Below, one piece after another: positions 36,401 through 49,700 of a stretch of DNA of 64,000 nt; within the stretch, counting starts at the first letter, position 1; each line of letters starts with the position of its first letter. The position numbers and the translations under genes were made by a program. The notes beneath the pieces were generated by a model. It was not told the DNA's origin and did not search any database. It saw nothing but the letters and a program-made list of their open reading frames with translations. Where the stretch lies: NCBI GenBank assembly GCA_914767715.1, contig OU612066.1, forward strand, positions 11,475,001 through 11,539,000. The letters run 5' to 3'. This DNA is from Membranipora membranacea (Eukaryota; Bryozoa; Gymnolaemata; Cheilostomatida; Membraniporidae).

Positions 36401-39400
36401 CACTAGAGAGTCTGGTTTAGATTGTTGTTGCAGGCAGACGGCAATAGCGCAGGTAAACCACACTCATTCATTAAAAAGAGAAGGAAATCCTGCAGCAGGC
36501 TACACTTTTAGCTGAATTATTGCATAACCATGCTCTGCCTTTACACAGTTGAAGCAGTATAACGTCTGCTATTGGAATTTAGTCCACTGACTGGTTTTTG
36601 TATTGGTTTTGCTAGATAATTGAGACAAGTGTATAGAAAATTCCGAGACTATGGATACAGTCCCTGGTAGGACATCCACTAGCTGAATGAGGACCTCACT
36701 TTTTATGATTTGTGACCTGTTAGATTGACCACCAGGTGGTAAAACTAACAGGTCACAAATCATAAAAAAATGAATGAATATTAATACTATTCATCATTAT
36801 GTAAATTGAGGAGATCAGTCTAACCAGCTAACAGGTTGACATGACAGGTCTTCTGTGACGCAACATTTAATCCTGACAGCTTACAGGTTACTGAGGAAAC
36901 AGTAATGCCAATGAGGCAACCCAAATAAGCCAATGACCGATCTAAATCTTTCAATATACATCCATAACCTTCTCAATTCTGTGAAGGGTGTGCCCTTAGT
37001 GCTGAGGCAATGGTAATGAGAGCTTTTTTTTTGCATGCGAAATGTACCAACGCATTTTTACTCCGATTCGATTACCCAAAGTTTCAAAAGTTTGAAAATC
37101 GTGTCTCAACAAATAAATTCTGCAGAATTGTAACACATGCATAGACTATCATATGCTCTCTGCCGTAATGTAAGCCAACAGCTTTTTGGTAAATATGCTA
37201 TCTAGTTTTTTTATCACACTAGGTTTTTGAATTTTTCCTTTTATCAATTTAAAACTACTCCATTATAAACCCCATGGTTTCTGTGAAAGTTGCAATAAAT
37301 TCTTATCTTACCTTTATTGCAATTAAAAACAGCGACACATTCAGGGCCGTAGTTTCTAGGGGAGGTAATGAGGCACTGCCTCCCATAGAGAGCTAAATAC
37401 TGTGGCCTATAAACACCATAATTGAATAATCTACGTCAGAATCAGGACTTCATTTGCTTATTATATGCCTCACATTGTTAGGGGAGTAGGTTACTGGTTA
37501 TGTCTTGGACTGGTCTCATACTTTTGCCTCTCCTACCATTTTTTCTAAACTACGGCTCTGATATTGGATCAGAAGTTGGTTTACCTGAGGAGGGAATTTG
37601 TATTTGAGGAATGGTTCAAAGACGTTAGTCTCTGGATTTCTGCGTAAGGAGACAATGACAGCGTAGTCGTAGAGCTGTGCGTAGATTCTGGTCATGAATC
37701 CTCTGATCTGCTCCACACTCGCATATATCTACAAATAAAATAAAAGGTAGAGTTAAAGACTAACCAAAGACCGACACATGTTATAGTGAGGCAGTATACT
37801 TAATGATAAGCTGTGTCAGATTTGCATGGTAAAAAAATTCCTTCCCTTATGGGAGGCACTCTTTCCGCCATCAATAATTCATACCAGGAAGAGCATTGGA
37901 TTTTTACCATGCGAATCCGACACAACATTATCATAAGTAACTCTCTTTGGGTAGTCTTTAAACAACGGTGTCAGGAGATTCCAGGTACGATAATGTATCC
38001 CGTACCAGGACCTATGGATTGCGGGGGGTACATTGCTAAGCTGGGGCTGGATCTCTGTCGGCGCCGTGTGGTAAGACATATTATTGGGAGTTCCCAATTG
38101 AAAATAGAATGGGTTTTTCTCTGACATTATCAGGATATTACAGTGATAGGCAAATACAGACTCGAGAGCATGGGAAATAATCAGGCAAATCATGAAATAA
38201 ATCACCAGTACAGATTGATGGGAGTTCAGCTAGCTGATGATTTTCATTCGGAACCGCATGAATTTATACGTCTGTCTGATACATGCGCCTTCTTAAAAAA
38301 ACTATACTAATATAATCTTATAAGTAAAAGGTAACCAGCCGTGGAGTTAAAAGGGCAACACGGTCATAATGTTTGGGCTGTAACATAGTAATTAAGTATG
38401 TTGAGATATTCTCACCAAACCCACCACACCCTACCTGCTGTACTGAAGTTTGGATACTACTTAGGGAAATTTGAGACACTGTGATTCACATGGTGGTGAA
38501 AAGAAAATTCCTAGCGGATTGACTTTATTGTTTCAGAGCCATTTAACCCGAATGATTCACAAATAAAGAATAACTTTTAGTGCAATTAATCTTGGATGTT
38601 GGCAGACTTTGCATTTATTATGAATGGTTATTAATAAATGGTGGATTTGACCCCCCAGACCCAACAAGGAAAATATTTTGTCTAACTTGAAGAGTTTCTC
38701 GGAACTTTGATGTGTCATACCAAGGCAATAGCGGTTAGGTCATTGAGGCCGCTTTAGAATTCAGCATTGAGCCAATGCAGTGAGGTTTTCCTAAAATTAT
38801 TTCCTTTTTTTTTCCTAAACAGGCAAGAGAGGACCGACTCCTGCTTTGACATTATTTAAAGGGAAACTCTGTTGTGTATTAAGAAACTTCTGGTTGTGAA
38901 ATTCCCTGCCTGAGTTGCCTGCACTTTGAGAAAGCATGGATTATCTAACAGAAAAGTGGCTTCTCTTCATTAATACCCTAGAAGAGCTCATATATCTACC
39001 GCATGTTCCTTGACACTGGTACAATGTCTGATTCGTTCCTCCAGCACATCTTGATCTGGTAGCTTGTCATCGTCTTCACCATCAGAGGCTTGTGGTGTAA
39101 CAGCAGCTGGCTTCCTCAGAGCGCTGAATGCCTGATTGAGCTTCAATCGAATCTGAAAGTAGAGAAAACAGAGATAAGTGTGTGAGGGCAGCTGGTCACA
39201 AACCTAGAAGTGTTGGGCGGGCATTTTGCCAAAATCAAAATGACTTTGCATTTAAACAGGGTTGTACTGGCTTGGGATGCTGCTGATTGGTTAAGCAGCC
39301 ATGCACTCATAACCAGTCCCAGGTACACAAAAACGCAGACAGCTACGTGGTAATTATAGCGCAACAACTTGTTGCATACGCAGTGTGATTTACCTACGTA

Positions 39401-42400
39401 GGACATAACATTTTGCAGTGTCAATTACCGCCTTGCCCTCCCAGCAAGCGTACAGCTGATTTATATTGCATGTTGAGAAAGGTACCAAAGGCGAGTACAT
39501 TGTTGTTGATGAAAAGCTTTCTAATGAGTTGAGGATGGACGGTAATGTGTTAAAGTTCGGATGTAGCGACAGTGGAAATAAGTAATCAGATTTGGAGACA
39601 GATAAGTCTGAATGAGTGGAGAGATGACAAGATTTGCGGCAGGTGTGAGGCTAAGCACCATTGATTTTGATGATTGATGGAACATTCTTTTTGTGAAGTA
39701 ATTTGAATTACTGCTCTGAATTGGCCGTATTCCCATTGACAAGAAAAATAGGATGGGCTAGGCAGGTTTTTGCAGAATAGAAGTGTTATTTGAAAACAGC
39801 ATAGAAATAAAATCAGAAGGTTGGTCAGAGATGGCAGACAGTCACCAGCAGCTGTATAAAGCATAACACTGTCGCATGCAAAGACTTTTGATTGTCAAGC
39901 AAATTTTGCAGATCTCAATCCTTGGAAAAAAGGGTGTCAGCAACATTCGACTAGTCCTTCTATATTACCTGTTACTCCTGGATAATACTAATCCAGTGAG
40001 TGGCTTTAGCGCTTGTAGCCATTTTAGACCTAAGATGATAATCCCAAGCCTATCGCACCAACTCAGCAGCCTTAAGAGGGATAATCTCTGACAGAGGACA
40101 AATATCCTACAACCAAACAGGGACCACATCGCTTTTGCAAAATTGAACCAAGGAGTAGCCTTGATTGAACATAGTATTAAATGCAAATGAATCCCCGTTA
40201 ATGAGCTTTTCATTTCGTTTGTTGTGATTGCTGTATGGGACAATCTACGTTTGTATCTCATCTGCCAAGACACGTTCCAGCTACCTGTAGGCGTCCTGTC
40301 CTGTATGCAATGCACAGCGTCCGCATTGTATCGACTTATGCTCAAATTCATATTGAGAGACAGAAGTTAGGATTTGTCTGACCTTAATTTTTTTCTTCAC
40401 TAAGCTCTTTTTGAGGAAGTTGGACTGGATGGACAAACAGGAAGGGAGGAGTGGAGTTTATCATAAATCTTTTTAAATAAACTGAACCAGGTGAATCAAT
40501 TTCCTTAATTTCTATTATTTGGATCCCTCCCTACGATGTAAATTCAATTAAGTTTTGAGTTCTTTTTAATGCTTTGGGACTGTACCGTTAGGTCCGCAAG
40601 TTTTTTTTGCCATCAGACGCCTTTGCTGTCTAAGGTTCATTAGTGACCAGTTAGTTTTTTATGACTGCTCAAGCAATTCGGGGTAGTTCGTTGGATTAAG
40701 TAAGCCAGTCAATAAAACAAACAACAACAATAATGTTGATGGTACCACTGTATGTCAGCGTGTCAAATACTATGTTCCAAGTGTTTCAGCAAAGAAAATA
40801 CTAGTCCATAATACGTGGCGTCGTGTCCTGGCAGTTATTGACAACTTGAACTAGCTGACCCCACCACCCGAGACTCTAAGTTTAATGTATACAAACACAT
40901 TGCAACATTTGAGGTTATCAGTCTGATAGTCCTTATCACAAACAAGTTGAAACCATGTATGCGATGGTACAATGGGTACAATTCTCCTTGCACTAATGAG
41001 GGCAATTATTTCAAAAACAAATTTCTGAGAGGCTTCCAACCGTAAATAATACTTAAATTAAATATTTGGTAAGGAGATCATGCCATAGTTATAAATGTAG
41101 AAAAAGTGACTGATTGCTTCAAAAGTTAATACTCAGAAGATAAGTTTAGAGTTGAGAACAGGCCAGCTTCTATATTTTCACAAAATTGTAAAATAATGCC
41201 TGAATGTGCTCCAAATGTCAACAATCCTGACCAGAATTCAGGCAATCGTGATAAATTTGAGTCCTGAATATTTGAACAAGCTGTTAATTTAGCATCACTT
41301 GGCATTCAACCCAAAAAAGCAAAAGAAAAACCATATCAAAATAATTATGATTGATTCCAGTCACACAAAAGAAGGTAGATAGATTATCTATGGCTTCTGG
41401 CAATACTCTTCGATGGTTTGAAAAACGCAAATTTCGTTATGATTGTAGATTGTAGATTAATAACAAAATGATTAATACCAATCAGAGGTAAATCTCAAGT
41501 ACCCTACAGCCAAGAGTCCAGCCAGTAAATAACCTAACCTACCCTTCTTGTATAAACAGTTATTATTTTATGATTCCTCTCATACATACCCAAAATTTAT
41601 TGGCCAGGGTATCATTATACTGGTACTATTGACCGACGTCAGTTCCCTATATGATTTTCCCACTCTTTGTCAGCCAGTGGGAATATGAGTAGGAGTCGTA
41701 AAATATGCTAGCCGTCTCCGTATAAAAGAATTGATTGAAAGCTTATATCATTGCATGTTTGCATGATTCTTTACGTATACACAAATGTCACATGAGCTAA
41801 CATGACTCACAAAGAGAAAAACTGGATGATTCAGAAAAGTAAAATATTTATATGGGTCTTTATATGGGACTGTAACTGCTGTGATTGACACAAAACAAAA
41901 GACATTGGATAATTAATTGCTTTTCCATTGTTTCCTTCTGAATTCCTGGACAGTCATGCAGAGGCGATTTGGTCGTAATTGCTTAACAGGTTTTATACCT
42001 TGAATCCAAAATTAAGAAAATTTTATATTATAATACCCCAGATTATTACTCTGTAATCATCGCTGTTGGAGCAACGTCTTATCAATTGGCAGTAAGGTAC
42101 TAATCTTTAGTGAGGTGAAGTCTGATAATGGGGGAGAATCGACAATTAGGTAGTGTAAGTGTAAGAGTAGGACTTCTTTGGTGGTCAAATTTGAAATATT
42201 TTCAAAGCACTGCACTATGTTGAATGTATGAAGTATGTATAAGTTGATGATGTTTGACATTCACACAATTCAGATGGTGGATTGGCAGCGGTGAAAGAAA
42301 GTATCATTGGAGACCAGGGTCGTGAGAAAAAAGTTCAAAACAGCCTACCAAACTGTCAAAATAAATCAAGTTCGCCCATAATAACTCAATCTCTTTTTGT

Positions 42401-45400
42401 CCATAATAACTCATATTTCAATTTGGCTGTACCGGAACGGACAAGCACCAAGCACTACATTCACCTCCCGCCGCAGTTCCTGGGTTTGGCGAGGCCTGGG
42501 CAGTTGCAGACAGAAGGTACGGTTTGTGAGAAATAGTGAGCAGTAGAAATGAATGCCAACTTCAGAGCTGATAATCCATGATATTGACAAAGATTATATA
42601 AATACTGATATTGATAGAATGATGTTGCTAAAAATGTCGTTCTATGAATGAAACAGCTGTTAATAATGGAAAGTGTATGTAGCAGGATGTAACTTGAGAT
42701 TTTGAGAATGGATTTGATATGAATAAATTTGATCAATGAACTCCCTCTCTTTTATTTTCCAGGGAAAAGATTTCCACTGGATTCAATAAAGAAGCAATGT
42801 AAGAGGGAAAATAAACCACATTGTGATATAAATGTATCACAATGCAGGTTTTGATAAACCTTATACAACTTAAGTTACAGGCTACTGGCTTGAGTCAGGT
42901 TACAATCACAAGGGCAACTCACTTTGTCAAAGGCCTTGTTTTTTGGCAGTACTAACCTTTTCAGTATTCTTATCAGCCTGAGATTTGATAGCTTGTGAAG
43001 GTTCTCCTGGTATAGTCCTGCTCTGTGAATCACCAGAATTTCTCTTAGCTGCTCCCTGATAAAAAACCACAGCACACTGGTCAATCACATCTACAGTATT
43101 ACATACTGATTGATCACCCATCAAGGTTGATTGAAGGTAAACCATTCTGTCAATAATATTGGCACTGCTGTCGACATTGCACTTAACAATAATAACAATT
43201 CAGCTAAAGATGTCTTGGATACCAAAATGGCTCAATGCTCTCCAATTAGGATTTTTTTTGTCATGTTCTTACAACATGATCACATCAATACTTTGATTGC
43301 AAAGGAGCCTAAGCCTACAATTTATTGTTCTAATCCCTCTGAAAGCAGATAAAAAGTACTGAATAGTTTATCTTTGTGACGTTTGGCCATATCAAGAGTG
43401 GAGGTTGGCCTTGACAGTGAGGGCCTGTTCAATCTTGCCAGGATCCGCCGACATGAAAGAAAAGAGGGTTTGCCTATCCCAATGTCCCAGGGTCATGAAC
43501 CCATCCAAGATCTATATTTAAACTCAATAAGTCAGTTATACATATTTGCTGTAATTATGGTCGGTGAGTACTTTTGGCATGTGATAACCAGAGATGAGGG
43601 CCAAGTATGAAAGGTGGAACTCATCTTAACTCTTCAAAGTGTCTGAATGTTGATCTTATCAGGTCAATCTGCTACCTGAGAGAGCATCAAGAATTCTACT
43701 AGAAGTTCTTTTACTTTCGATTCAAATCACAATATTGACGACGAGCAAATAATTCAATTTCAATTTTCGTTCTACATAACGTACATACTCAGTTCACACA
43801 ACTCGAGTAATTGCTTTGGCTACAATTTATAATGGGTGTAGCAAAACTGAATGCCAAAAGAATTTATAATACTGAATATAAAACAGCCCTGGGAAAATGG
43901 AGACAAGACGTATAGGGTATAGAACAGTGGGTGGGATGAAGAACACGTTGATAACGTAGTGTTTGTTTACCAAAAAGGACCATTTCCAAATATCTGATGG
44001 ACCATCCACCAAATAGTAGGCCTCAGAAATCTCATAAAAAAAACTAATCAACCCTGGTGGTTTGAAACTTTATTGATATTACCATGGCCTCCCCCTGGCT
44101 AACAATTCACACTGAATTTGAGTTGAGTTTGGTTGAGAGGATTAAGCCTCATTAATTTCACTAATGGTGCAGTGATCGGAATGATGGCTGACCACAACCA
44201 GGACAAGGTCTTAAACTTAATATCAGAAGTATTTATAATTCTAAAAGCATTAACATACCTTGATATCTGGGAGGGCATAGCCTGCTTCATCTATGGGCAC
44301 CTGGAGGTCACTCGAAAGGGTAGAACTAGCCCTGCTGTTAGTCTCTGGTACGCTAGGAACAACATCTACAGAGTCATACAGGCTCTCAGCGCTATCATCT
44401 AGTAAATCTCCAACACTAGATGCTTTCCTCATCTGCTCATCAGCTTTGCGACGAGCCTTAGGTAGCAGATATTTAAGTTTGAATGGCACCCTGCTCTTAG
44501 TAGGTGAGGGACTGGTCGGGCTAGCTTCTTTGATAGTTGAAGCAGTCAAGGCCTTATTGAGCTGATGGTGGAAGGCAGTATTGTTCTTTGTTGGTATATC
44601 TAGATGGCTGAAGCCTGTAGACATTGGTCGGTGTCGAAGATTTGACGGTCTCCTTGGCAGAGTAGGAGGGCGCGACACATCACTATCAAGCTCAGACTGG
44701 GAGATGGTGTCATAGTGTTCATAAGATGAGGCTACACTGGCTCGTCCCAGTGTGTCATAAGCGTTCTCACTGCCAGCAATAGAATCATCCCCTCCTGAGC
44801 CCCCTGCCGTGGTTAGGCTGGTATAGGTCCGAGTATCTACAGTAGTGGTCAGGGTCGAGGTGTATGGCCGCTCATTACCTGTGGTGACTGAAGTATATAT
44901 GTGGTTAGAGGGACAGGAAACATGCTTCTCATAGTCATTATTTTCCTCACCATCTCCAGCCTGGCGAGGGATGGCTGCAGGGTCGAATCTCAACTCTGAT
45001 GAAGAGGTAATGGTCACCTCAGGATGACCGAATGTTCTCGGAGGTTTAGGAGGCGGTGCAGGTGCACTCAAGGCACCAGCTCTATACAGAGTGTTTGGTT
45101 TCAAGGTCAGTGGCTTGCCTTGCTTTGGCACGAATTCCTCCCGCTCTCTGCCCACAGGTGGTTGTTTGACTGGCGGAGCAGGAAGTGGTTTATTTTTCAG
45201 AGGCTTACCCTGTGAACTGTCTGCAGATGAGCTCTTTAAAGCTGATTTAATTGGAACAGCACCAGAGGATGCATTATTGTTTGTGTGTTTGGTGTTGTTG
45301 TTTATGATTGTGGTAGGCTGGGGCTTCTTTTCTGTTGACTGAGGGATGTGAGGCACCGATTTGATAATCTTTGGCTTATCTTTCAAGGTGTCTTTTGCTG

Positions 45401-46742
45401 TTGTGTCTTTAGCTTTAAACACTAATCCGACTCCCTGCTTCATCTTGTTATAGGCCTCTGCTTCCTCCAATACAGCGTTTATTTCATCCATGCTTTTCTC
45501 AAATAGCTGGGTTCGTCTCGCGACAATGTTTGTTGGAGGTTTAGTCTCACGCCTTCGCAGCCTACATCCACTGTTATAATACTCTAAGTCACTTTCCATA
45601 CTGCTGCATGTGCTGCTAACACTAGGTGATTTACTCAGAGGTCGACTTCCTTGGCTAGAGTTATCGTTCTCTGTTGAGTAGGGGCTGCTTCGAGGTTTAA
45701 CTGACTTGTCTACAAGACTATCGCTGACTCTCTTAAGATTTGCAGCTGTCAGTGGTGTTCGTCTATTCTCAGTAATATCAGAACTGCCACTACTCTGTCT
45801 CAGTTTAGCCTTACCAGTCGGAACAGGCGGTAAACTTTTTCTGATTTTAGTGTAATCCAATCCAGGCTCGACTAGGCTATTATGCTTAGACTCAGTCCTA
45901 TCCGAATCCATTGACAAGGTTTTAAAGAACGCCTTAGCGGGCGTCAGAGGTGACTTACCGCAATCTGAAGAGGAAATCGAAGAAAGTGAGGATATTGAAG
46001 GATTTCTGTTGTGATTGTGATCCCTGCTATGATTATGTAAAGCAGTCTTTTGTTGCTTTTGTTCACTCACTGCATTCAAAGGAATTATAGCTGGAGGCCC
46101 TTGAAATTTATTAGCCAATGACTCAAGTTTGTCACTGATATTCTTCGCAGGTTTGAGTGCGGTAGATTGAACTGCTTGTGCTGCTATCAAATTAGATTGC
46201 GGAGAAAATAGGTTTTGTTTGCGAGTACTAACAATACCCACATTGTGAAGAGATATGACTGACGATTTATCTAACGATTGCTTACTGTTTATGCGATGAT
46301 TACCATTAGATAATAAAAGTGTGTTAGGTTTGACTGCTACACCATTAGTGGACGACAATGACTGCTTATCAACTACTCCAATAGCAGGCTGGTTCAGTCG
46401 AGATAATGATGGGTTAGCACTGTTTGACTTATCCGATTTCCAATCATTGGTTTGTTTAAACATCTTGTTTTGTGATGCTAATGTTTTGATCTGTGACGCA
46501 TTTGCATAGTCCGTGATGATTTTCTTTTGCACCATAGGACTGCTGGCAGTGCTGCTTGCGGTGCTGTTTGGGTTTGACGACCGCTTAACTCCAAAAGCCA
46601 GACCAAGTTCTGGTGATTTGACGACATCTCCAGTCGCTTCAAACTTGCAACGGATATCATTCACAGTAGTGCATGCAGGGTCAGACTCGGCCCGCCTATA
46701 GCCCATCTTCAGTTTGTGAGAGCTTTGCATTATTGCAGCCAT
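27405..46742 (-). CDS. DENND2: DENND2-family Rab guanine-nucleotide exchange factor (complete, 15 coding exons, 1368 aa)
   Basis: Exons: 46742-44259, 43055-42957, 40424-40383, 39152-39000, 37728-37585, 35460-35381, 34208-34139, 33394-33311, 32993-32874, 30814-30645, 30327-30144, 29882-29765, 29303-29185, 28113-27987 and 27517-27405; 4107 nt, all phases consistent. DENN proteins of this group activate Rab GTPases (Rab9 or Rab13 in vertebrates) on endosomal membranes. The first exon encodes 828 mostly disordered residues with proline-rich SH3-type sites (KPLPAPPVKQPP, SAPAPPPKPPRTFG). Residues about 943-1340 are the tripartite DENN module: uDENN (YDYAVIVSLRRNPETN ... FGYCRR-like YGYCRRVL), central DENN (FASILLERKIIFIAEKL, YPFSWQHTFIPLLPPNLIDI) and dDENN (RNVMVAEAFLRFFLETTG). 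Vertebrate members have about 930-1140 residues, so the N-terminal part is long. The 14-codon exon at 40424-40383 is the least certain. Single invertebrate DENND2 genes correspond to vertebrate DENND2A-D. Confidence 0.94.
28258..28338. repeat. Imperfect hairpin in a DENND2 intron
   Basis: TTTTCTTTCATAACCATT near 28261 pairs imperfectly with GGTGGTTACGAAAGAAAAAG near 28317. It is probably a degenerate MITE and nothing coding is seen. Confidence 0.45.
33958..34028. repeat. TAGCC-type hairpin mini-element in a DENND2 intron
   Basis: The ends are TAGCCTTGTCACTCG and CGCGTGACAAGGCTA (subfamily 2). The flanking 9-mers ATTTTCTTC and AATTCCTTC match at 7 of 9 positions. A 17-bp GGGGAGAAAGAGGAAGC tandem pair and a G run lie just to the right at about 34060-34107. 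Confidence 0.7.
36701..36767. repeat. Hairpin with perfect 23-bp arms
   Basis: Arms at 36701-36723 and 36745-36767 are exact reverse complements (core GATTTGTGACCTGTTAG). The 21-base loop itself contains the palindrome ACCACCAGGTGGT. It lies in the intron between DENND2 coding exons 5 and 6... counted from 37585 and 35460... on the minus strand. No target duplication was found. Confidence 0.7.
37797..37939. repeat. MITE with about 38-bp inverted ends in a DENND2 intron
   Basis: The left end (TACTTAATGATAAGCTGTGT ...) and the right end, read in reverse complement (TACTTATGATAATGTTGTGT ...), stay similar inward to GCATGGTAAAAA. The outermost TA on each side would fit a TA-targeting (Tc1/mariner-like) element, but the duplication cannot be separated from the ends. 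It lies just upstream of the uDENN exon. Confidence 0.65.
42274..42854 (+). CDS. Candidate antisense two-exon coding segment inside a DENND2 intron
   Basis: Exon A, 42274-42516, follows an acceptor (ACACAATTCAG) and ends at the donor GTACGG. Exon B, 42763-42854, follows a strong acceptor (TTTTATTTTCCAG) and ends at TGA. Phases agree (1 to 1). The joined frame of about 110 codons is open and ends with a cysteine- and lysine-containing tail (KKQCKRENKPHCDINVSQC). I recognise no family and find no start codon upstream in frame, so a 5' exon would be required. It lies on the strand opposite DENND2, between its coding exons 2 and 3. It could be a real nested gene or a chance pairing of splice signals. 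Confidence 0.3.
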
Positions 46743-46767
46743 TGTCTACAATCTTCTCTGTTGAAGG
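46743..46767 (-). other. DENND2 5'-untranslated segment of the first coding exon
   Basis: A minus-strand acceptor (TTTTGGTTTTGTAG) ends at 46768, leaving 25 untranslated bases before the ATG at 46742. At least one non-coding upstream exon is therefore expected to the right. Confidence 0.6.
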
Positions 46768-49700
46768 CTACAAAACCAAAATTAATATATTTAGACAAAG
46801 CAGCAAATAAGCAAGAAATGCAGTTACGCAACCAGTGCACAATAAATTTGCTTTTCTGGTGAAATTATATATCAAAAACATGAAGCCTACACTCAGAGAT
46901 GACAGCAAAGGAATGTGCTCCCGCTCTAAATGAGGGATACGTGACAAGTATGCATACCTAAAATTATTACCAGTCCTGTTCAGCATAGCTGTCTAAATGA
47001 TGGTATTGCATCAACAACAATATCTATTAATAATATAGATACAGACCAGCCATGTGATGTAACAGATAAGGTTTTATCTCGGTTCAGCTCAACTCCCAGT
47101 TTCCTCACAAAAAGAGAGGTAGGAAAAAAAGAGCTATATCCACTCTGTTCTACCAGTGGCAATTAAATAAACTGCATCATATTTCCATGCATGAAATGAT
47201 TTAACTTTCTGTGTATCAATCATTGGAAATCTTCCTGACAACCAATGAGATTGGAGAGAGGCTGCTAATATATGCACTTCCATTCCATAAGATTACCAGA
47301 ACGCAACCATGCAAGAAATTCCCTTCTCAGACAACCACGGCAATAAAAACACATCAAGATGATATACGTATAATATCTCATCTCTTTCAGTCAAAGCTTC
47401 ACCATCGATTTGTGTGAAATTTAAGTCCGTTCCCTCAAATGAAACTGGCTCCAAAACACGAAAGACTTTGCTCCCATTGAACCAACTGAAATCACTATGT
47501 AACTATTTTGATAGATATCGTAACTTTAACTCTTACAGTTTCAATGTTTCCAATTCACAGGTTCCAAGTGGGACATTTACATGATACAGGGCGTCAGAGT
47601 GTACCATAGACTTAATTATTAAGTATATGGAGTGTACATAAACTATGCACCCTGGTTAAGAAATGAGATAAGAATCAATTGATGCATGGTGTAGGGTGTG
47701 AACATTGAGAGGGACTTTGCGTCAGTTTTTTTGTAGACAGGCGTGGTTAGGCAATCACCCAAAAACGTCACAGCAAAAACTGACTTTGACATGGAATTAA
47801 TGAAATTAAACAAATGATGCAAGCTAATCCGCTGAATTACATGTCAAGTTAATCTAGTTCCTTCCTTCGTTTGTTTCTCAATGTTTTCACTGCATTCTTT
47901 AATCACTGATTGCGTCTTGACAATAAACAATGGAATATTTTATTGAGTATTGCAATATCATCTGAGGGCTTAGTATGGTGCCATAACAAAGATTCATCTA
48001 TGGCGCACTGCAGCCCCAGCGCTCACACAAAAAAAGATGTTGTCTCCAAATGCCTACGATTTGTTTCGCAAATCTTAGCCTAAGAGCTCAGGTATCACAA
48101 TAGTACAACAATATTTAGCTCACTTACTGGTCTGTCTACACACTTACATCTATAATGATCAATAATCGAAGAGAGATTTGAAACTTACTTTGACTTAGAG
48201 GAAGCTGGCAGTAAACTGAACTGTGTACAAAGTACGCGAACATCTCTGTTAGAGTGGCCTGCCACTCCGACAAAACAACTCTACAAAAATGACAGCAACA
48301 GGTGTCAAAGTCTTCCACTGCCACAGTCTACACTCTGATGTTTGATAAACACATCCGTTTGCATGGACACTAACTGTAATCAAACATAATCACGATAACC
48401 CATAATTCCAGTCTACTGCTACGAAGGGCATTGAGAAGCCCGTAAAATGGTCATACATTTATTAGCCTGTGGCTATAAACATATCTATTTCTGGCTGATA
48501 GCTGTCACTTGTCAGCTTGTATTGTATTTACACAGTAGTAGGGCAGCGGCTATCAGGTTTTTGGCAACATTAGTCAGCATGTTTATGTTATGAGTCACCA
48601 ATATTTTGGCTGACTTCTTATATACAAAGAGCAACATAAATATACAAAGCTCTCAAGAGTGCACAATATTAACTACGACGCATTCCTGACGCAAAATGCA
48701 TTTCCCTATTATGCAATACTGAATCAACATCGTGACATTTCAAAACCTAAACAATTAGCTGGCAGCAATAAAAAAACAAACTGATAAGCAACATACTTTC
48801 AGCATACACTGAATGATCAAAATGTCATCTTTTCTTGAAGGTTAATACAGTATAATTCATCACCAATATATATTTATAATATTATTGTTTAATTTTCTGT
48901 CAGGCCTCTAAGCAAGGAGTAAATTCCTAGTTTCTACACAGACTTTTATGATTCATCTTCAACATCGTAGAGGTTAACCAAGACTTAATAATAAAGTTTA
49001 TGAGACTTAATATTAATAAATAATATGTAATGAAATATGTTATATATATATTATAGTTTCATTAAATCTACTGTCACACCACTAAGTAAGGAGTCAGTTC
49101 CTTATTACTTAACAGTCTTGTATTATTTAATGAGCTTACCTCCTTACAAGCATACAAAGAAGCCTACAGTAATTAAGTTTCAACACACTGTGGGCATATT
49201 GCACCTCAACCACAAACTGATTTGAGCAATCTAAGATAAACAACAGTAAATCATCTGATAAACAGGAAATGCAGTGAGATTGCCATAGATAACTGTATCA
49301 TAGGTCAAACTGGCCACAAAAGAGCGACAAACTATCATAACTAATTAAACAAAAGTAATTTAACCACTCAAGAATGGTTTACCTATTATAGCATGGTATA
49401 TATAATCTATGATGAGCAAACCTACCTGGTCAACTTTGCAGCCAGGTGAAAATGAAAGTTTTCTTTTCTTAGGATCTTTACATCGCGATGATAGTGAATA
49501 ACACAGCCGCTCTCTGATCCACAGAGAAGACTTACTGGTTGGTATAACCACAGTTCCATTGTTTACCCATAGGACCAGTAATCAAGGAGAGTTATCCAAC
49601 TTCCAAGCAGTGCTGGACCTTTCAGCTCTATTAACTGAATAAATCCTAAAACAGAGAAAATTGATATTATTGGAGTTAGCTGCTCTTGTGACTCGAGCGC

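Noticed and set aside
42875-43084. Alternative frame of DENND2 coding exon 2, which looks protein-like
   Set aside because: Neighbouring exons are in phase 0 and fix the other frame; this one is a shadow.
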